This document shows positions 1 to 7,557 of a stretch of DNA of 64,000 nucleotides, in pieces. Below the pieces are notes generated by a model. It did no database searches. It saw nothing but the letters and a program-made list of their open reading frames with translations, and had not been told where the DNA came from. Origin of the DNA: Dietzia lutea (lineage in GTDB: Bacteria > Actinomycetota > Actinomycetes > Mycobacteriales > Mycobacteriaceae). Position 1 is the first letter of the stretch. Each line of letters opens with the position of its first letter. The stretch lies in assembly GCF_003096075.1 (NCBI RefSeq), contig NZ_CP015449.1:496001-560000 (forward strand), in the 5' to 3' direction. The position numbers were made by a program, and so were the translations under genes.

Positions 1-282
1 GGCGTCTCGCTCCCCGCTATGGCGCCTCGCCCCCGGCCGCGCCCCCAACAGCCGCTCCCGGCCCTGGCGTCTCGCTCCTGTGCCTGCCCGCGCCGACTGC
101 TCCCGCCCCTCGCCATGGCGTCTGGCCCGCCCCGCGGTACGCGCGAGACGCCATGCCGAGGGGCGGCTGTGGAAAGGGATGCGGGTGCGGGTGGGCGGGG
201 TGCGGGTGGGAAGCGCGTGAGCGAGCGCTCGCGGTGGGCTGGGTGTGCGGGGTGCGCGGGCGTACCGAGGCTGCGGGCGGGG
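1..282. repeat. Intergenic stretch with GGCGTCTCGC-type palindromic repeats
   Basis: No convincing gene is visible here. The stretch contains several copies of a short motif in both orientations: TGGCGTCTCGC at 65-75, ATGGCGTCT at 115-123 and GCGAGACGCCAT at 143-154. The piece from about 114 to 195 resembles a segment inside nuoG (14556-14660): both have the inverted arms, then a CGGCTGTGG-like stretch and GGGATGCG. I therefore read it as a dispersed palindromic element. It lies just downstream of the TetR gene, so it might also help end that transcript; this last point is inference. Confidence 0.55.
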
Positions 283-912
283 TCAGGCGGGGTTGGCGCC
301 AGTGCCGTTGCCGGTGCAGGTGACGTCGTCGATGAAGTCCGGGAGCGACACGACCGCGTTGAGCGTCGACAGCGCCGAATCGATGACCGCCGCCTGCGGC
401 AGCCCGGACTCCTCGCCCAGCAGCGCGAGCTCCTCGACCCCCGCGAGCCAGGCGCGCGTCAGCACCAGCGCCATCGGGCCCGCCCCGTCCACCCCGATGC
501 TGTCGAGGATCCGCAGGCTGATCGTGCGATGCATGCCGTCGACGACCTGCTCCAACGCGGGGTCGACCGCCCGGCCCGAGCGCAGGACCGCCACGTAGTT
601 GTCGCGCCGACGCTGGATGTAGCGGACCAGCGCCGTGACGATCGCGCGGGTGCAGTCCTCCGCGCTCGTGCCCTCCGGGACCTCCGTCAGCGACAGCACG
701 TGATCGGCCGCCGCCCGGACGACCGCCGTGAGGTAGTCCAGCTTGGTAGGGAAGTAATGGAACAGCAGGCTGCGGGACACTCCGGCCCGCTCCGCCACGT
801 CGTCCAGGGACAGGGCGTGGAAAGGCACCGTCTCCAGCAGCCGGATCCCCAACACGACCAGTTGCGAACGGCGCTCCTGCTTGGAGAGCCGTCGTCCTCC
901 TGTTGCGGTCAT
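283..912 (-). CDS. TetR/AcrR-family transcriptional regulator
   Basis: A protein of 209 residues with the layout of a TetR repressor: an N-terminal helix-turn-helix at about residues 35-55 containing the segment SLDDVAERAGVSRSLLFHYF, followed by a variable helical ligand-binding domain. The family binds operator DNA as a dimer and releases it on binding a small molecule; the ligand here is unknown. The start at 912 has an AGGTG-like ribosome site a few bases upstream; an ATG at 936 is a possible alternative. The gene is divergent from tgt with about 130 bp between them, so it could control itself or tgt, but regulators of this family often act on genes outside the window. No signs of disruption. 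Confidence 0.88.
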   Translation of the reverse strand: MTATGGRRLSKQERRSQLVVLGIRLLETVPFHALSLDDVAERAGVSRSLLFHYFPTKLDYLTAVVRAAADHVLSLTEVPEGTSAEDCTRAIVTALVRYIQRRRDNYVAVLRSGRAVDPALEQVVDGMHRTISLRILDSIGVDGAGPMALVLTRAWLAGVEELALLGEESGLPQAAVIDSALSTLNAVVSLPDFIDDVTCTGNGTGANPA

Positions 913-1047
913 GGCACACCTCGTCGTCGTACTCATCGACGCGCGCGTCGCGCCCCCCGGCGCCGACACCCACGTCCCCCCGGCCGACGCACAGCTCCAT
1001 CTTAGGGTCACGTCCACGATCACGGACCGACATGCCACGATGGAGTG

Positions 1048-2331
1048 ATGCCCGACAGCGCCACGCCCGACACCCGCCCCACCACCTTCGACGTGGGGGA
1101 GCGGATGGTTCTCGACGGCACCGCCGGCGGGCGCACCGGCGTCATCCACACGCCCCACGGCGACATCGCCACCCCGGCGTTCATCCCCGTGGGCACCAAG
1201 GCGACGGTCAAGACCCTCACGCCCGATCAGGTCCGCTCGACCGGCGCCCAGGCCGTGCTGGCCAACGCCTACCACCTGTATCTGCAGCCCGGGCACGAGA
1301 TCGTCGACGCGGCCGGCGGGGTCGGCGAGTTCATGCGCTGGGACGGCCCCACCTACACCGACTCCGGCGGGTTCCAGGTGATGAGCCTGGGCGTGGGATT
1401 CAAGAAGGTCATCGAGATGAGCGCGGGCACCAAGGCCGCCCCCGACGACTCGGCGACCAACAAGGGGCAGGGGCGGCTCGCGAAGGTCGACGAGGACGGC
1501 GTCACCTTCACCTCGCACCTCGACGGCTCGCGGCATCGCTTCTCGCCCGAGGTGTCGATGCGGATCCAGCACTCGCTGGGGGCCGACATCATCTTCGCCT
1601 TCGACGAGCTCACCACCCTCATGAACACCCGCCGGTACCAGGAGAACTCGGTGGAGCGGACCCGCCGGTGGGCGCAGCGCTGCCTCGACGAGCACGAGCG
1701 GCTGTCGACCGAGCGGACGCACCGGCCGGGGCAGTCGCTGTGGGGCGTCGTGCAGGGCGCGCAGTTCGAGGACCTGCGACGGCAGGCCGTGCGCGGACTC
1801 GTGGAGATGAGCGAGCGGGCCGAAGAGCAGGGTCGGCGCGGTTTCGGCGGCTACGGCATCGGCGGCGCGCTGGAGAAGGAGAACCTCGGCACGATCGTGG
1901 GCTGGTGCACCGAGGAGCTGCCCGAGGACCGGCCGCGGCACCTGCTGGGCATCAGCGAACCCGACGACATCTTCACCGCCGTGGAGAACGGCGCCGACAC
2001 GTTCGACTGCGTCGCGCCCACCCGGCTCGCGCGCCACGGCGGGATCTACACGCTCGACGGGCGGGTCAACATCACCCGCGCGCAGTTCCGGCACGATCAC
2101 ACGCCGCTCGACCCCGAGGGGCCGTCCGAGGTCTCGCGCGAGTACAGCCGCGCGTACCTGCACCACCTGTTCAAGGCCAAGGAGTTCCTCGGCTCCACGC
2201 TGCTGACACTGCACAACCTCGCCTTTGTGGTGCGGCTCGTCGACGAGGTGCGCGCGGCCATGGCGGCCGGGCCCGACGAGTACGCGGCGTACAAGGAGCA
2301 GTTCCTGGGGCGGTACTACTCCGGGCGGTGA
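1048..2331 (+). CDS. tgt: tRNA-guanine transglycosylase lacking the zinc-binding cysteines
   Basis: Tgt swaps guanine-34 of tRNAs with GUN anticodons (Asp, Asn, His, Tyr) for a queuosine precursor base. The 427-residue protein carries family landmarks: NAYHLYLQPGHE near residue 75, DSGGFQ near 107 and DCVAPTR with the expected nucleophilic Asp at about 320. Oddly, where the E. coli enzyme has CDCYTC (zinc ligands Cys302, 304 and 307), this protein reads GPSEVS at about 358-363, so all three Cys are replaced, while the fourth ligand (His about 389) and the flanking YSRAYLHH are kept. The substrate-pocket motif also differs (GGALEKE instead of GGLAVGE), and there is an insertion after GGFQ. GTG at 1045 abuts the ATG used here; no good ribosome site is visible, so the mRNA may be leaderless. 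Neighbours gluQ and yhhQ support a queuosine role. Confidence 0.9.
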   Translation: MPDSATPDTRPTTFDVGERMVLDGTAGGRTGVIHTPHGDIATPAFIPVGTKATVKTLTPDQVRSTGAQAVLANAYHLYLQPGHEIVDAAGGVGEFMRWDGPTYTDSGGFQVMSLGVGFKKVIEMSAGTKAAPDDSATNKGQGRLAKVDEDGVTFTSHLDGSRHRFSPEVSMRIQHSLGADIIFAFDELTTLMNTRRYQENSVERTRRWAQRCLDEHERLSTERTHRPGQSLWGVVQGAQFEDLRRQAVRGLVEMSERAEEQGRRGFGGYGIGGALEKENLGTIVGWCTEELPEDRPRHLLGISEPDDIFTAVENGADTFDCVAPTRLARHGGIYTLDGRVNITRAQFRHDHTPLDPEGPSEVSREYSRAYLHHLFKAKEFLGSTLLTLHNLAFVVRLVDEVRAAMAAGPDEYAAYKEQFLGRYYSGR

Positions 2332-2479
2332 CCCGGACGTCGAGCCGCCGCGGATGGAAGACTGAATGCATGACGGACGACCGTAGGCTGACGCTCGACG
2401 AGGACCTGGCAGACGAACGCCGTACGGGTTCCATCCGGACGTCAAGACCGGGGCGCTGGCGGAGGTCAGCGAAGCGGCG

Positions 2480-3016
2480 ATGGACGCGGCGTTCAACCTG
2501 CTGGACAAGGCGTTGACCAGAATGGTCGACGGGGACGAGCAGCGGGCCGCGAAGCTGATCTCGCGCGCCGCCTCCCTACCGTTCGCCGAGCACCTCGGAC
2601 TCTGGCCCGGCCCCTACACGGCCCATCAGATGCTGTTCGACTTCCTCTGCAACGTCGCCGAAACCGCGTCTCTGGATCAGGAACACCCGGACGACGACGG
2701 CCACCTCGACCAGCTCTACGACGACGTCGCCCGCGTGGTTCCGCTGCTCGACGCCCGGGCGGGTGCGATCTACAGGGACATCGTCGAGACGATCGTGTCC
2801 GACGCGGTGATGCTCGGAATCCCCCGCGACGTGGCGGGGGTCCTGGCCGATGCCGTCAGGACTCTTCCCGACCCGGAGACGGCCGAACGCGCGCTCGCCC
2901 TCGGCCGCGACGCCGACCTCGCCCGGCGAGAGGACCTCACGCGTCTGGAGCTCGGGGTGCTGCGCACGGTCATCACGGCGATGAACGAGGCCGACGGGAT
3001 TCCTCACTCGAAGTAG
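2480..3016 (+). CDS. Hypothetical protein, possibly with a frameshifted 5' end
   Basis: I do not recognise this family. The 178-residue product is predicted mostly helical, acidic and soluble, with no signal peptide or membrane segment. Downstream of tgt an ATG at 2370 opens a plausible N-terminus (MTDDRRLTLDEDLADE) in a different reading frame, while the frame of this gene already looks coding upstream of its first ATG (GFHPDVKTGALAEVSEAAM). That pattern suggests one gene split by a single-base change around 2415-2430, either a real frameshift or a sequence error. The 3' end overlaps the convergent CHY-zinc gene by 13 bp. Function unknown. Confidence 0.6.
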   Translation: MDAAFNLLDKALTRMVDGDEQRAAKLISRAASLPFAEHLGLWPGPYTAHQMLFDFLCNVAETASLDQEHPDDDGHLDQLYDDVARVVPLLDARAGAIYRDIVETIVSDAVMLGIPRDVAGVLADAVRTLPDPETAERALALGRDADLARREDLTRLELGVLRTVITAMNEADGIPHSK

Positions 3017-3369
3017 ATCGAGTGGTGCAGGGAGCAGCCCGGGTTGAACGGCGACGCGCACGACGGGCAGAAGTCGGCCTCCAGGTAGTCGCTGATGGAG
3101 AGCGTCGACCGGCACACCCCGCACAGGATCGCGCGGGTGTCGAACCGATCCGCCGGCCATGCCGTGACCGGGTGGTCGACGGCGTCGGCATGGCAGCGGA
3201 AACACGGGTAGAACTCGCCGCAGCAGTGAAAGCGGATCGCGACGATGTCCAGCGGGCTCCCGTAGTGGACGCAGCGGGTCTGGTCGTCGACGGTCGCGCC
3301 GAGGACCGTCACGGCGGGCGGGCTGCCGTGGGGCGGGTTCTCGTCGGTCGGGAGGTCGGGCGGGGTCAT
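3004..3369 (-). CDS. CHY-zinc-finger domain protein
   Basis: A small protein of 121 residues rich in Cys and His. Starting near residue 33 it carries CVHYGS, then HCCGEFYPCFRCH, then CGVCR and CPSC, the ligand pattern of the CHY zinc-finger family that binds several zinc ions. The family is widespread in bacteria with no firmly assigned biochemical role. Its ATG overlaps the stop of the upstream transporter gene by four bases (ATGA), so the two are almost certainly translated together. Its place in the gluQ-yhhQ operon raises the possibility of a role in zinc or queuosine metabolism, which is inference only. Confidence 0.8.
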   Translation of the reverse strand: MTPPDLPTDENPPHGSPPAVTVLGATVDDQTRCVHYGSPLDIVAIRFHCCGEFYPCFRCHADAVDHPVTAWPADRFDTRAILCGVCRSTLSISDYLEADFCPSCASPFNPGCSLHHSIYFE

Positions 3370-4229
3370 GCCGCCGATTGTGACAGGGCCGACCGCGAGA
3401 GCGCGGCCTGGTAGCTGGGCTCGCGCTTCTTGATCCACGCGATGACCAGGTACGTCACGGGCAGCAGCACCGCCTCGACGAGGGTCTTCCAGACGAATCC
3501 GATGACGACGTAGTTCCAGTAGTCACCCGACCAGAGCGCCATGCCCAGGGCCGGGGCGGCGATCGTACAGAAGACCATCGTGTCGGCGAGCTGGCCGACC
3601 ACGGTCGAACCGAGCAGCCTCGCCCACAGACTGCGCTCGCCGGTGCGCCGCTTCATCCACACCAGGACGTACGAGTTGAGCAGCTCGCCCACCACGTACC
3701 CGGCGAGCCCCGCGAGGAAGAACTGCGGGACGACGCCCGCGACCGCCTCGAAGGCGTCCTGGTTCTCGTAGAACGGCGCGGCGGGCAGGTACACGGTGGC
3801 CGTGAAACTCAAGGCCGCCAGCGCGAGGACCGCGAACCCCGACAGCACGACCTGGCGCATCGCGCGGAAGCCGTACACCTCGCTGATCACGTCGCCGAGC
3901 ACGTAGGCCAGCGGGAAGAGCAGGAAGGCGCCGTCGGTCACGAGCCCGTCGACGGACAGGAACCCGAGCTGGAAGGACAGGCCGGGGAAGAGGAGGACGC
4001 CCTTGGTCCCGGTGACGTTGCTGATGAGCATCACGCCGACGAACAGGGCGATGAGGTAGCCGAAGTAGGGGCTGCCGACGGTGGCGAACGCGGGCTGGTT
4101 GCGGTCGGGGGTCGGAGTGCGGGCGGGGCCGGGGGTCTGGGTGCTGCGCGCCGGCTCGGGAGTGATCCCGTCCGGCCGCCCAGTCCCGTGCGGGTCCCGG
4201 GGCTCAGGGGTCTGCGATGAAATGGTCAC
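3366..4229 (-). CDS. yhhQ: Queuosine precursor transporter (YhhQ/VUT family)
   Basis: An integral membrane protein of 287 residues with about six hydrophobic segments after a Pro/Thr-rich cytosolic tail of roughly 50 residues. It has VUT/YhhQ signatures such as LISNVTGTK, FPLAYVLGDVISEVYG, YVVGELLNSYVL and VGQLADTMVF. Characterised members import the queuosine precursors preQ0, preQ1 or queuine. Its location 53 bp downstream of gluQ, on the same strand, and about 1 kb from tgt strongly suggests salvage of a precursor rather than another substrate. The stop overlaps the CHY gene start. Which base is carried cannot be read from sequence. Confidence 0.88.
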   Translation of the reverse strand: MTISSQTPEPRDPHGTGRPDGITPEPARSTQTPGPARTPTPDRNQPAFATVGSPYFGYLIALFVGVMLISNVTGTKGVLLFPGLSFQLGFLSVDGLVTDGAFLLFPLAYVLGDVISEVYGFRAMRQVVLSGFAVLALAALSFTATVYLPAAPFYENQDAFEAVAGVVPQFFLAGLAGYVVGELLNSYVLVWMKRRTGERSLWARLLGSTVVGQLADTMVFCTIAAPALGMALWSGDYWNYVVIGFVWKTLVEAVLLPVTYLVIAWIKKREPSYQAALSRSALSQSAA

Positions 4230-4282
4230 GAGCGACGATTATCCGGGCAGACGCGCGCCCGCGACGAATCCGGCCCGCCGGG

Positions 4283-5206
4283 TCAGGCCACCACCCAGGC
4301 ACCGGATCGCAGGGACTCGGCCGTGACCACCCCACGCAACGCCTCGATCGAGTCCGCGCCCTGCGGCCCACCGAGCGAGGCCACGATCCGGGCGATCGCG
4401 GCCCTCGTCGTCGTCCCCTCCTCCGCCAGGTCGGCCAGGGTCACCGCGCCGTCCCGCTTCGCCAGCCGCTCACCGGCGGCGTTCACCGCGAGCGGCACGT
4501 GGACGTACTGCGGATGCGGGAGGCCGAGCAGATCCGCGAGATGCGCCTGGCGGGGAGTCGAGGAGAGCAGGTCCTCGCCGCGGACGACCTGGTCCACGCC
4601 CTGCTCGGCGTCGTCGACGACCACCGCCAGGTTGTACGCCCACACGCCGTCGCCGCGGCGCAGCACGACATCGTCGACGATCCCCGTGTACGAGCCGTGG
4701 ACGAGGTCGGTGATCGTCAGCTCGTCGACCGTCGCGCGCAGCCGCAGCGCCGGCACCCGGCCCGGACCGAGCGCCGCACGGCGACGCTCACGCTCGGCCT
4801 CCGGCAGGTCCCGGCACGTACCCGGGTAGGCGCCCGGCGGGGAGTGCGGCGCGCGCGGGGCCTCCGCGATCTCCCTGCGCGAGCAGTAACACTCGTAGAC
4901 CAGGCTCTGGTCCGCCAGCTGGTCGGCGGCCGCGGCGTAGGCGTGCGAGCGCGCGGACTGCCACATGATCTCGCCGTCCCAGTCGAGGCCGATCGCCGCC
5001 AGATCCGCCAGTTGCCGCTCCGCCACCCCGGGGCGGGCGCGCGCGGCGTCGAGGTCGTCGACCCGCATCCGGAACGACCGCCCCGAATCCCGCGCCAATA
5101 TCCACGCCGCCACCGCCGTGCGCAGGTTGCCCAGGTGCAGGTCACCGGACGGGCTCGGTGCGTAGCGGCCGGCGCCGGGCGGGAGGAGGCTCGCGGGGGT
5201 TTCCAC
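4283..5206 (-). CDS. gluQ: Glutamyl-Q tRNA(Asp) synthetase
   Basis: GluQRS attaches glutamate to the cyclopentene ring of queuosine in tRNA-Asp. At 307 residues the protein is a GluRS catalytic core without the anticodon-binding domain, the hallmark of this paralogue. Visible features are [13 protein letters not shown] near the N-terminus (HIGH-type motif), a zinc site made of YECYCS and the later GTC, and AKRDGA in place of KMSKS. Because the enzyme acts only after queuosine is made, its presence implies that the cell installs Q in tRNA-Asp, in agreement with the adjacent transporter and tgt. It is the first gene of the gluQ-yhhQ-CHY operon and is divergent from the pterin dehydratase gene. 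Confidence 0.9.
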   Translation of the reverse strand: METPASLLPPGAGRYAPSPSGDLHLGNLRTAVAAWILARDSGRSFRMRVDDLDAARARPGVAERQLADLAAIGLDWDGEIMWQSARSHAYAAAADQLADQSLVYECYCSRREIAEAPRAPHSPPGAYPGTCRDLPEAERERRRAALGPGRVPALRLRATVDELTITDLVHGSYTGIVDDVVLRRGDGVWAYNLAVVVDDAEQGVDQVVRGEDLLSSTPRQAHLADLLGLPHPQYVHVPLAVNAAGERLAKRDGAVTLADLAEEGTTTRAAIARIVASLGGPQGADSIEALRGVVTAESLRSGAWVVA

Positions 5207-5337
5207 GTCAACAGGGTAGGTGGCGTGGTCGTGGTGGGGCGGGGGCGTGGCGCGCGCGGGGGGCGCGAGTCGCGCTGGGGCGTGGTGGGCCGCGCGCCAG
5301 GAGCGCCCGCCGCGCGGCGAGGTGCCAGACTGGAGGC

Positions 5338-5694
5338 ATGAGCGCAGACGCCGACAACGCCCGCCCCGACGCCGACGACCAGACCCGCCTCACCGAGGAG
5401 CAGATCGCCGAGGGCCTCGCCGACCTACCCGGCTGGGCCCTGTCCGAGGGATCGCTGACCTACACCGCCGTGTGCGAGACGCCGCAGGCCGCGATCGACC
5501 TGGTCGCCGCCATCGGCCAGGCCGCCAACTCGCAGAACCACCACCCCGACCTGCTGTGGAGCTACGACGAGGTCACCCTGGACCTGCGTAGCCACGACGT
5601 GGACGGCGTCACCCGGCGCGACCTGCGGCTGGCGCGGTCGATCTCAGCGCTGTCCGGCGAGTTCGACGCGACCCCGCTCGGACTGGGGGAGTAG
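5338..5694 (+). CDS. phhB: Pterin-4a-carbinolamine dehydratase
   Basis: A 118-residue member of the PCD/DCoH family, which dehydrates 4a-hydroxytetrahydrobiopterin so the cofactor of aromatic hydroxylases can be recycled. The active-site signature is seen as [18 protein letters not shown] at about residues 63-80, with the two adjacent His and the following Asp. The N-terminal 18 residues are acidic and probably disordered. In actinobacteria without a phenylalanine hydroxylase such proteins may have another role, for instance in molybdopterin metabolism. The gene stands alone, convergent with the nuo operon; a palindromic repeat separates the two. Confidence 0.88.
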   Translation: MSADADNARPDADDQTRLTEEQIAEGLADLPGWALSEGSLTYTAVCETPQAAIDLVAAIGQAANSQNHHPDLLWSYDEVTLDLRSHDVDGVTRRDLRLARSISALSGEFDATPLGLGE

Positions 5695-5723
5695 GGGCCG
5701 AGGCTCACGGGCCCGGGGACGGC

Positions 5724-5786
5724 CGGCGAGAAGAGGAAAACGCACACGCGCACTCGACCGATACAGGCGAATTCCTCTGCTCGGCG
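5724..5786. repeat. 63-bp palindromic element, copy 1
   Basis: One arm reads CGAATTCCTCTGCTCGGCG (5768-5786), identical to arms of the other copies; the opposite arm has diverged (CGGCGAGAAGAGGAAAACG). The loop contains ACTCGACCGATACAGG, related to the loops of copies at 44201 and 46638. It lies in the convergent gap between phhB and nuoN, where a bidirectional terminator would be useful, but there is no T-run. Confidence 0.75.
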
Positions 5787-5820
5787 CGGAGGCGGCGCCC
5801 GGGGCCGGTCGTAGCGGGGT

Positions 5821-7557
5821 CTACCCGGCGAACGCGGCGGCCGCCTCGGCGAGGTCGAGCAGCGGTTGCGGCATGATCCCCAGGAGGACCGTCACGATCG
5901 CCGCGACAGCCACCACGGCGAGTGTGAGCGGCCGGGCGGCGAACGCCACCTCGCCGGTGCCGGTGCCCGCGCTGCCCGCCACGCCGGTGCCCGCGCTGCC
6001 CGCCCCGTCGAGCGGGCTGGAGTCGCGGAAGAACATCACCACGATCACCCGGATGTAGAACGACGCCGCGATCGCGCTGGTGAGCACGCCGATCACCACG
6101 AGGCTCACCGCGCCGCCGGCCACCGCCGCGGAGAACACGGCGAACTTGGCGATGAACCCGCTCGTCAGCGGGATGCCCGCCAGAGCCAGGAGCAGCAGGG
6201 CGAACGCGCCCGCGACCAGCGGCTGACGGCGACCGAGCCCGGCCCAGGCGCGCAGGTCGGTGATCTCGGCGCCGTCGGTGTCGCGGACGAGCCCCGCCAC
6301 GGCGAACACGCCGACCGTGCTGATGGCGTAGGCGGCCAGGTAGAACAGCGTGGCGGACGTCCCGACGGCTGTCGGGCCGAGCACCCCGGTGAGCAGGAAG
6401 CCCGCGTGCGCGACGGACGAGTACGCCAGCAGTCGCTTGACGTCGTTCTGGGTGACGCCGACGACCGTGCCGACGATCATCGTCAGCGCCGCGATCACCC
6501 ACAGCACCGGCGCCCAGTCGGCCTCGAGGCCGGGCACCGCGACGTGGAAGAAGCGGAGGATCGCCCCGAACGCGGCGAGTTTGGTGCCCGCGGCCATGAA
6601 CGCGGTGATCGACGTGGGCGCGCCCTGGTAGACGTCCGGTGTCCACGTGTGGAACGGCACCGCGCCGACCTTGAACAGCAGGCCCACCGACATCATGGCC
6701 ACGCCGATCAGCGCCAGCGGGACGCCGCCGCCAGCGTCGCCGCCCGCGCCGACACCGCCCCCGCCGCCGCCCCCGCCGCCTCCCGCTGCGACCGCGGCCG
6801 CGATCCCGCCGAAGTCGACGGTCCCGGCGTAGCCGTAGATCAGCGCCGCGCCGTAGGCGAAGAACGCCGACGAGAATGCGCCCAGCAGGAAGTACTTGAC
6901 CGCGGCCTCCTGCGAGAGGAGTCGTCGTCGGCGGGCCATGCCACACAGGACGTACAGCGGCAGCGACAGCACCTCGAGCGCGATGAACAGGGTGATGAGG
7001 TCGTTGGCCGCCGGGAAGAGCATGAGCCCGCCGGTGGCGAACAGCGCGAGCGGGAACACCTCGGTCTGGGTGACGCCGGCACGCTCGGCCTCCCGCTCGG
7101 CGTCGCCGCCCGGGGCCAGCGCGGCCTGCGGCGCGAACCCGGCGAGCACGGGCGGGCGCGGACGTGTCGAGCCGCCCACCGCGGCGCCGCCCACCGCCGC
7201 CCCCGCCACCGCGGCGCCGCCCACCGCGGCCCCCGCCACCGCGGCGCGCTCCTCCGCCCCGTCCCGCGCCCGCTCGCCGATGAGCAACCCGGCGCCGATC
7301 GCCACGAGGACCGTCGCGCCCTGCAGGAACAGGGCGGGCCCGTCGACGGCCACGGCGCCACCGGCCGTCACCGTCCGCGTCCCGGCGAGCGCGACCACCG
7401 AGACCAGTGCCGCGGCGAGCCCGCCGAGGTACAGCACCACCTGCACGCGGTAGCGGTGCCGGGCGGGCGCGAACGCCTCGACCAGCACGGAGACGATCGC
7501 CGCGCCGAACACCACGAGCAACGGCAGGAGCGAGGAGTAGGCGATGTCCGGGGTCAT
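5821..7557 (-). CDS. nuoN: NADH-quinone oxidoreductase subunit N
   Basis: NuoN is one of the three antiporter-like membrane subunits of complex I that drive proton translocation. The protein has 578 residues and the proton-channel signatures FKVGAVPFHTWTPDVYQGAP and VTQNDVKRLLAYSSVAHAG. It is longer than usual because of two low-complexity inserts: an Ala/Gly/Val repeat (AAVAGAAVGG units) at about residues 99-136, and a run of eleven glycines followed by a Gly/Ala/Asp stretch near 250-280. Both are probably loops outside the core helices. The start at 7557 overlaps the nuoM stop by four bases. It is the last gene of the nuo operon, followed by a palindromic repeat. Confidence 0.93.
   Translation of the reverse strand: MTPDIAYSSLLPLLVVFGAAIVSVLVEAFAPARHRYRVQVVLYLGGLAAALVSVVALAGTRTVTAGGAVAVDGPALFLQGATVLVAIGAGLLIGERARDGAEERAAVAGAAVGGAAVAGAAVGGAAVGGSTRPRPPVLAGFAPQAALAPGGDAEREAERAGVTQTEVFPLALFATGGLMLFPAANDLITLFIALEVLSLPLYVLCGMARRRRLLSQEAAVKYFLLGAFSSAFFAYGAALIYGYAGTVDFGGIAAAVAAGGGGGGGGGGVGAGGDAGGGVPLALIGVAMMSVGLLFKVGAVPFHTWTPDVYQGAPTSITAFMAAGTKLAAFGAILRFFHVAVPGLEADWAPVLWVIAALTMIVGTVVGVTQNDVKRLLAYSSVAHAGFLLTGVLGPTAVGTSATLFYLAAYAISTVGVFAVAGLVRDTDGAEITDLRAWAGLGRRQPLVAGAFALLLLALAGIPLTSGFIAKFAVFSAAVAGGAVSLVVIGVLTSAIAASFYIRVIVVMFFRDSSPLDGAGSAGTGVAGSAGTGTGEVAFAARPLTLAVVAVAAIVTVLLGIMPQPLLDLAEAAAAFAG

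Noticed and set aside
283-2508. One 741-residue minus-strand protein spanning tgt and the TetR gene
   Set aside because: Only its last 209 residues (from 912) resemble a protein family; the rest is antisense to tgt.
6740-6800. CRISPR-like or tandem-repeat array at the GC-rich run in nuoN
   Set aside because: The run is a poly-glycine codon stretch inside a coding gene, not spaced repeats; no CRISPR array or cas gene is seen in the window.
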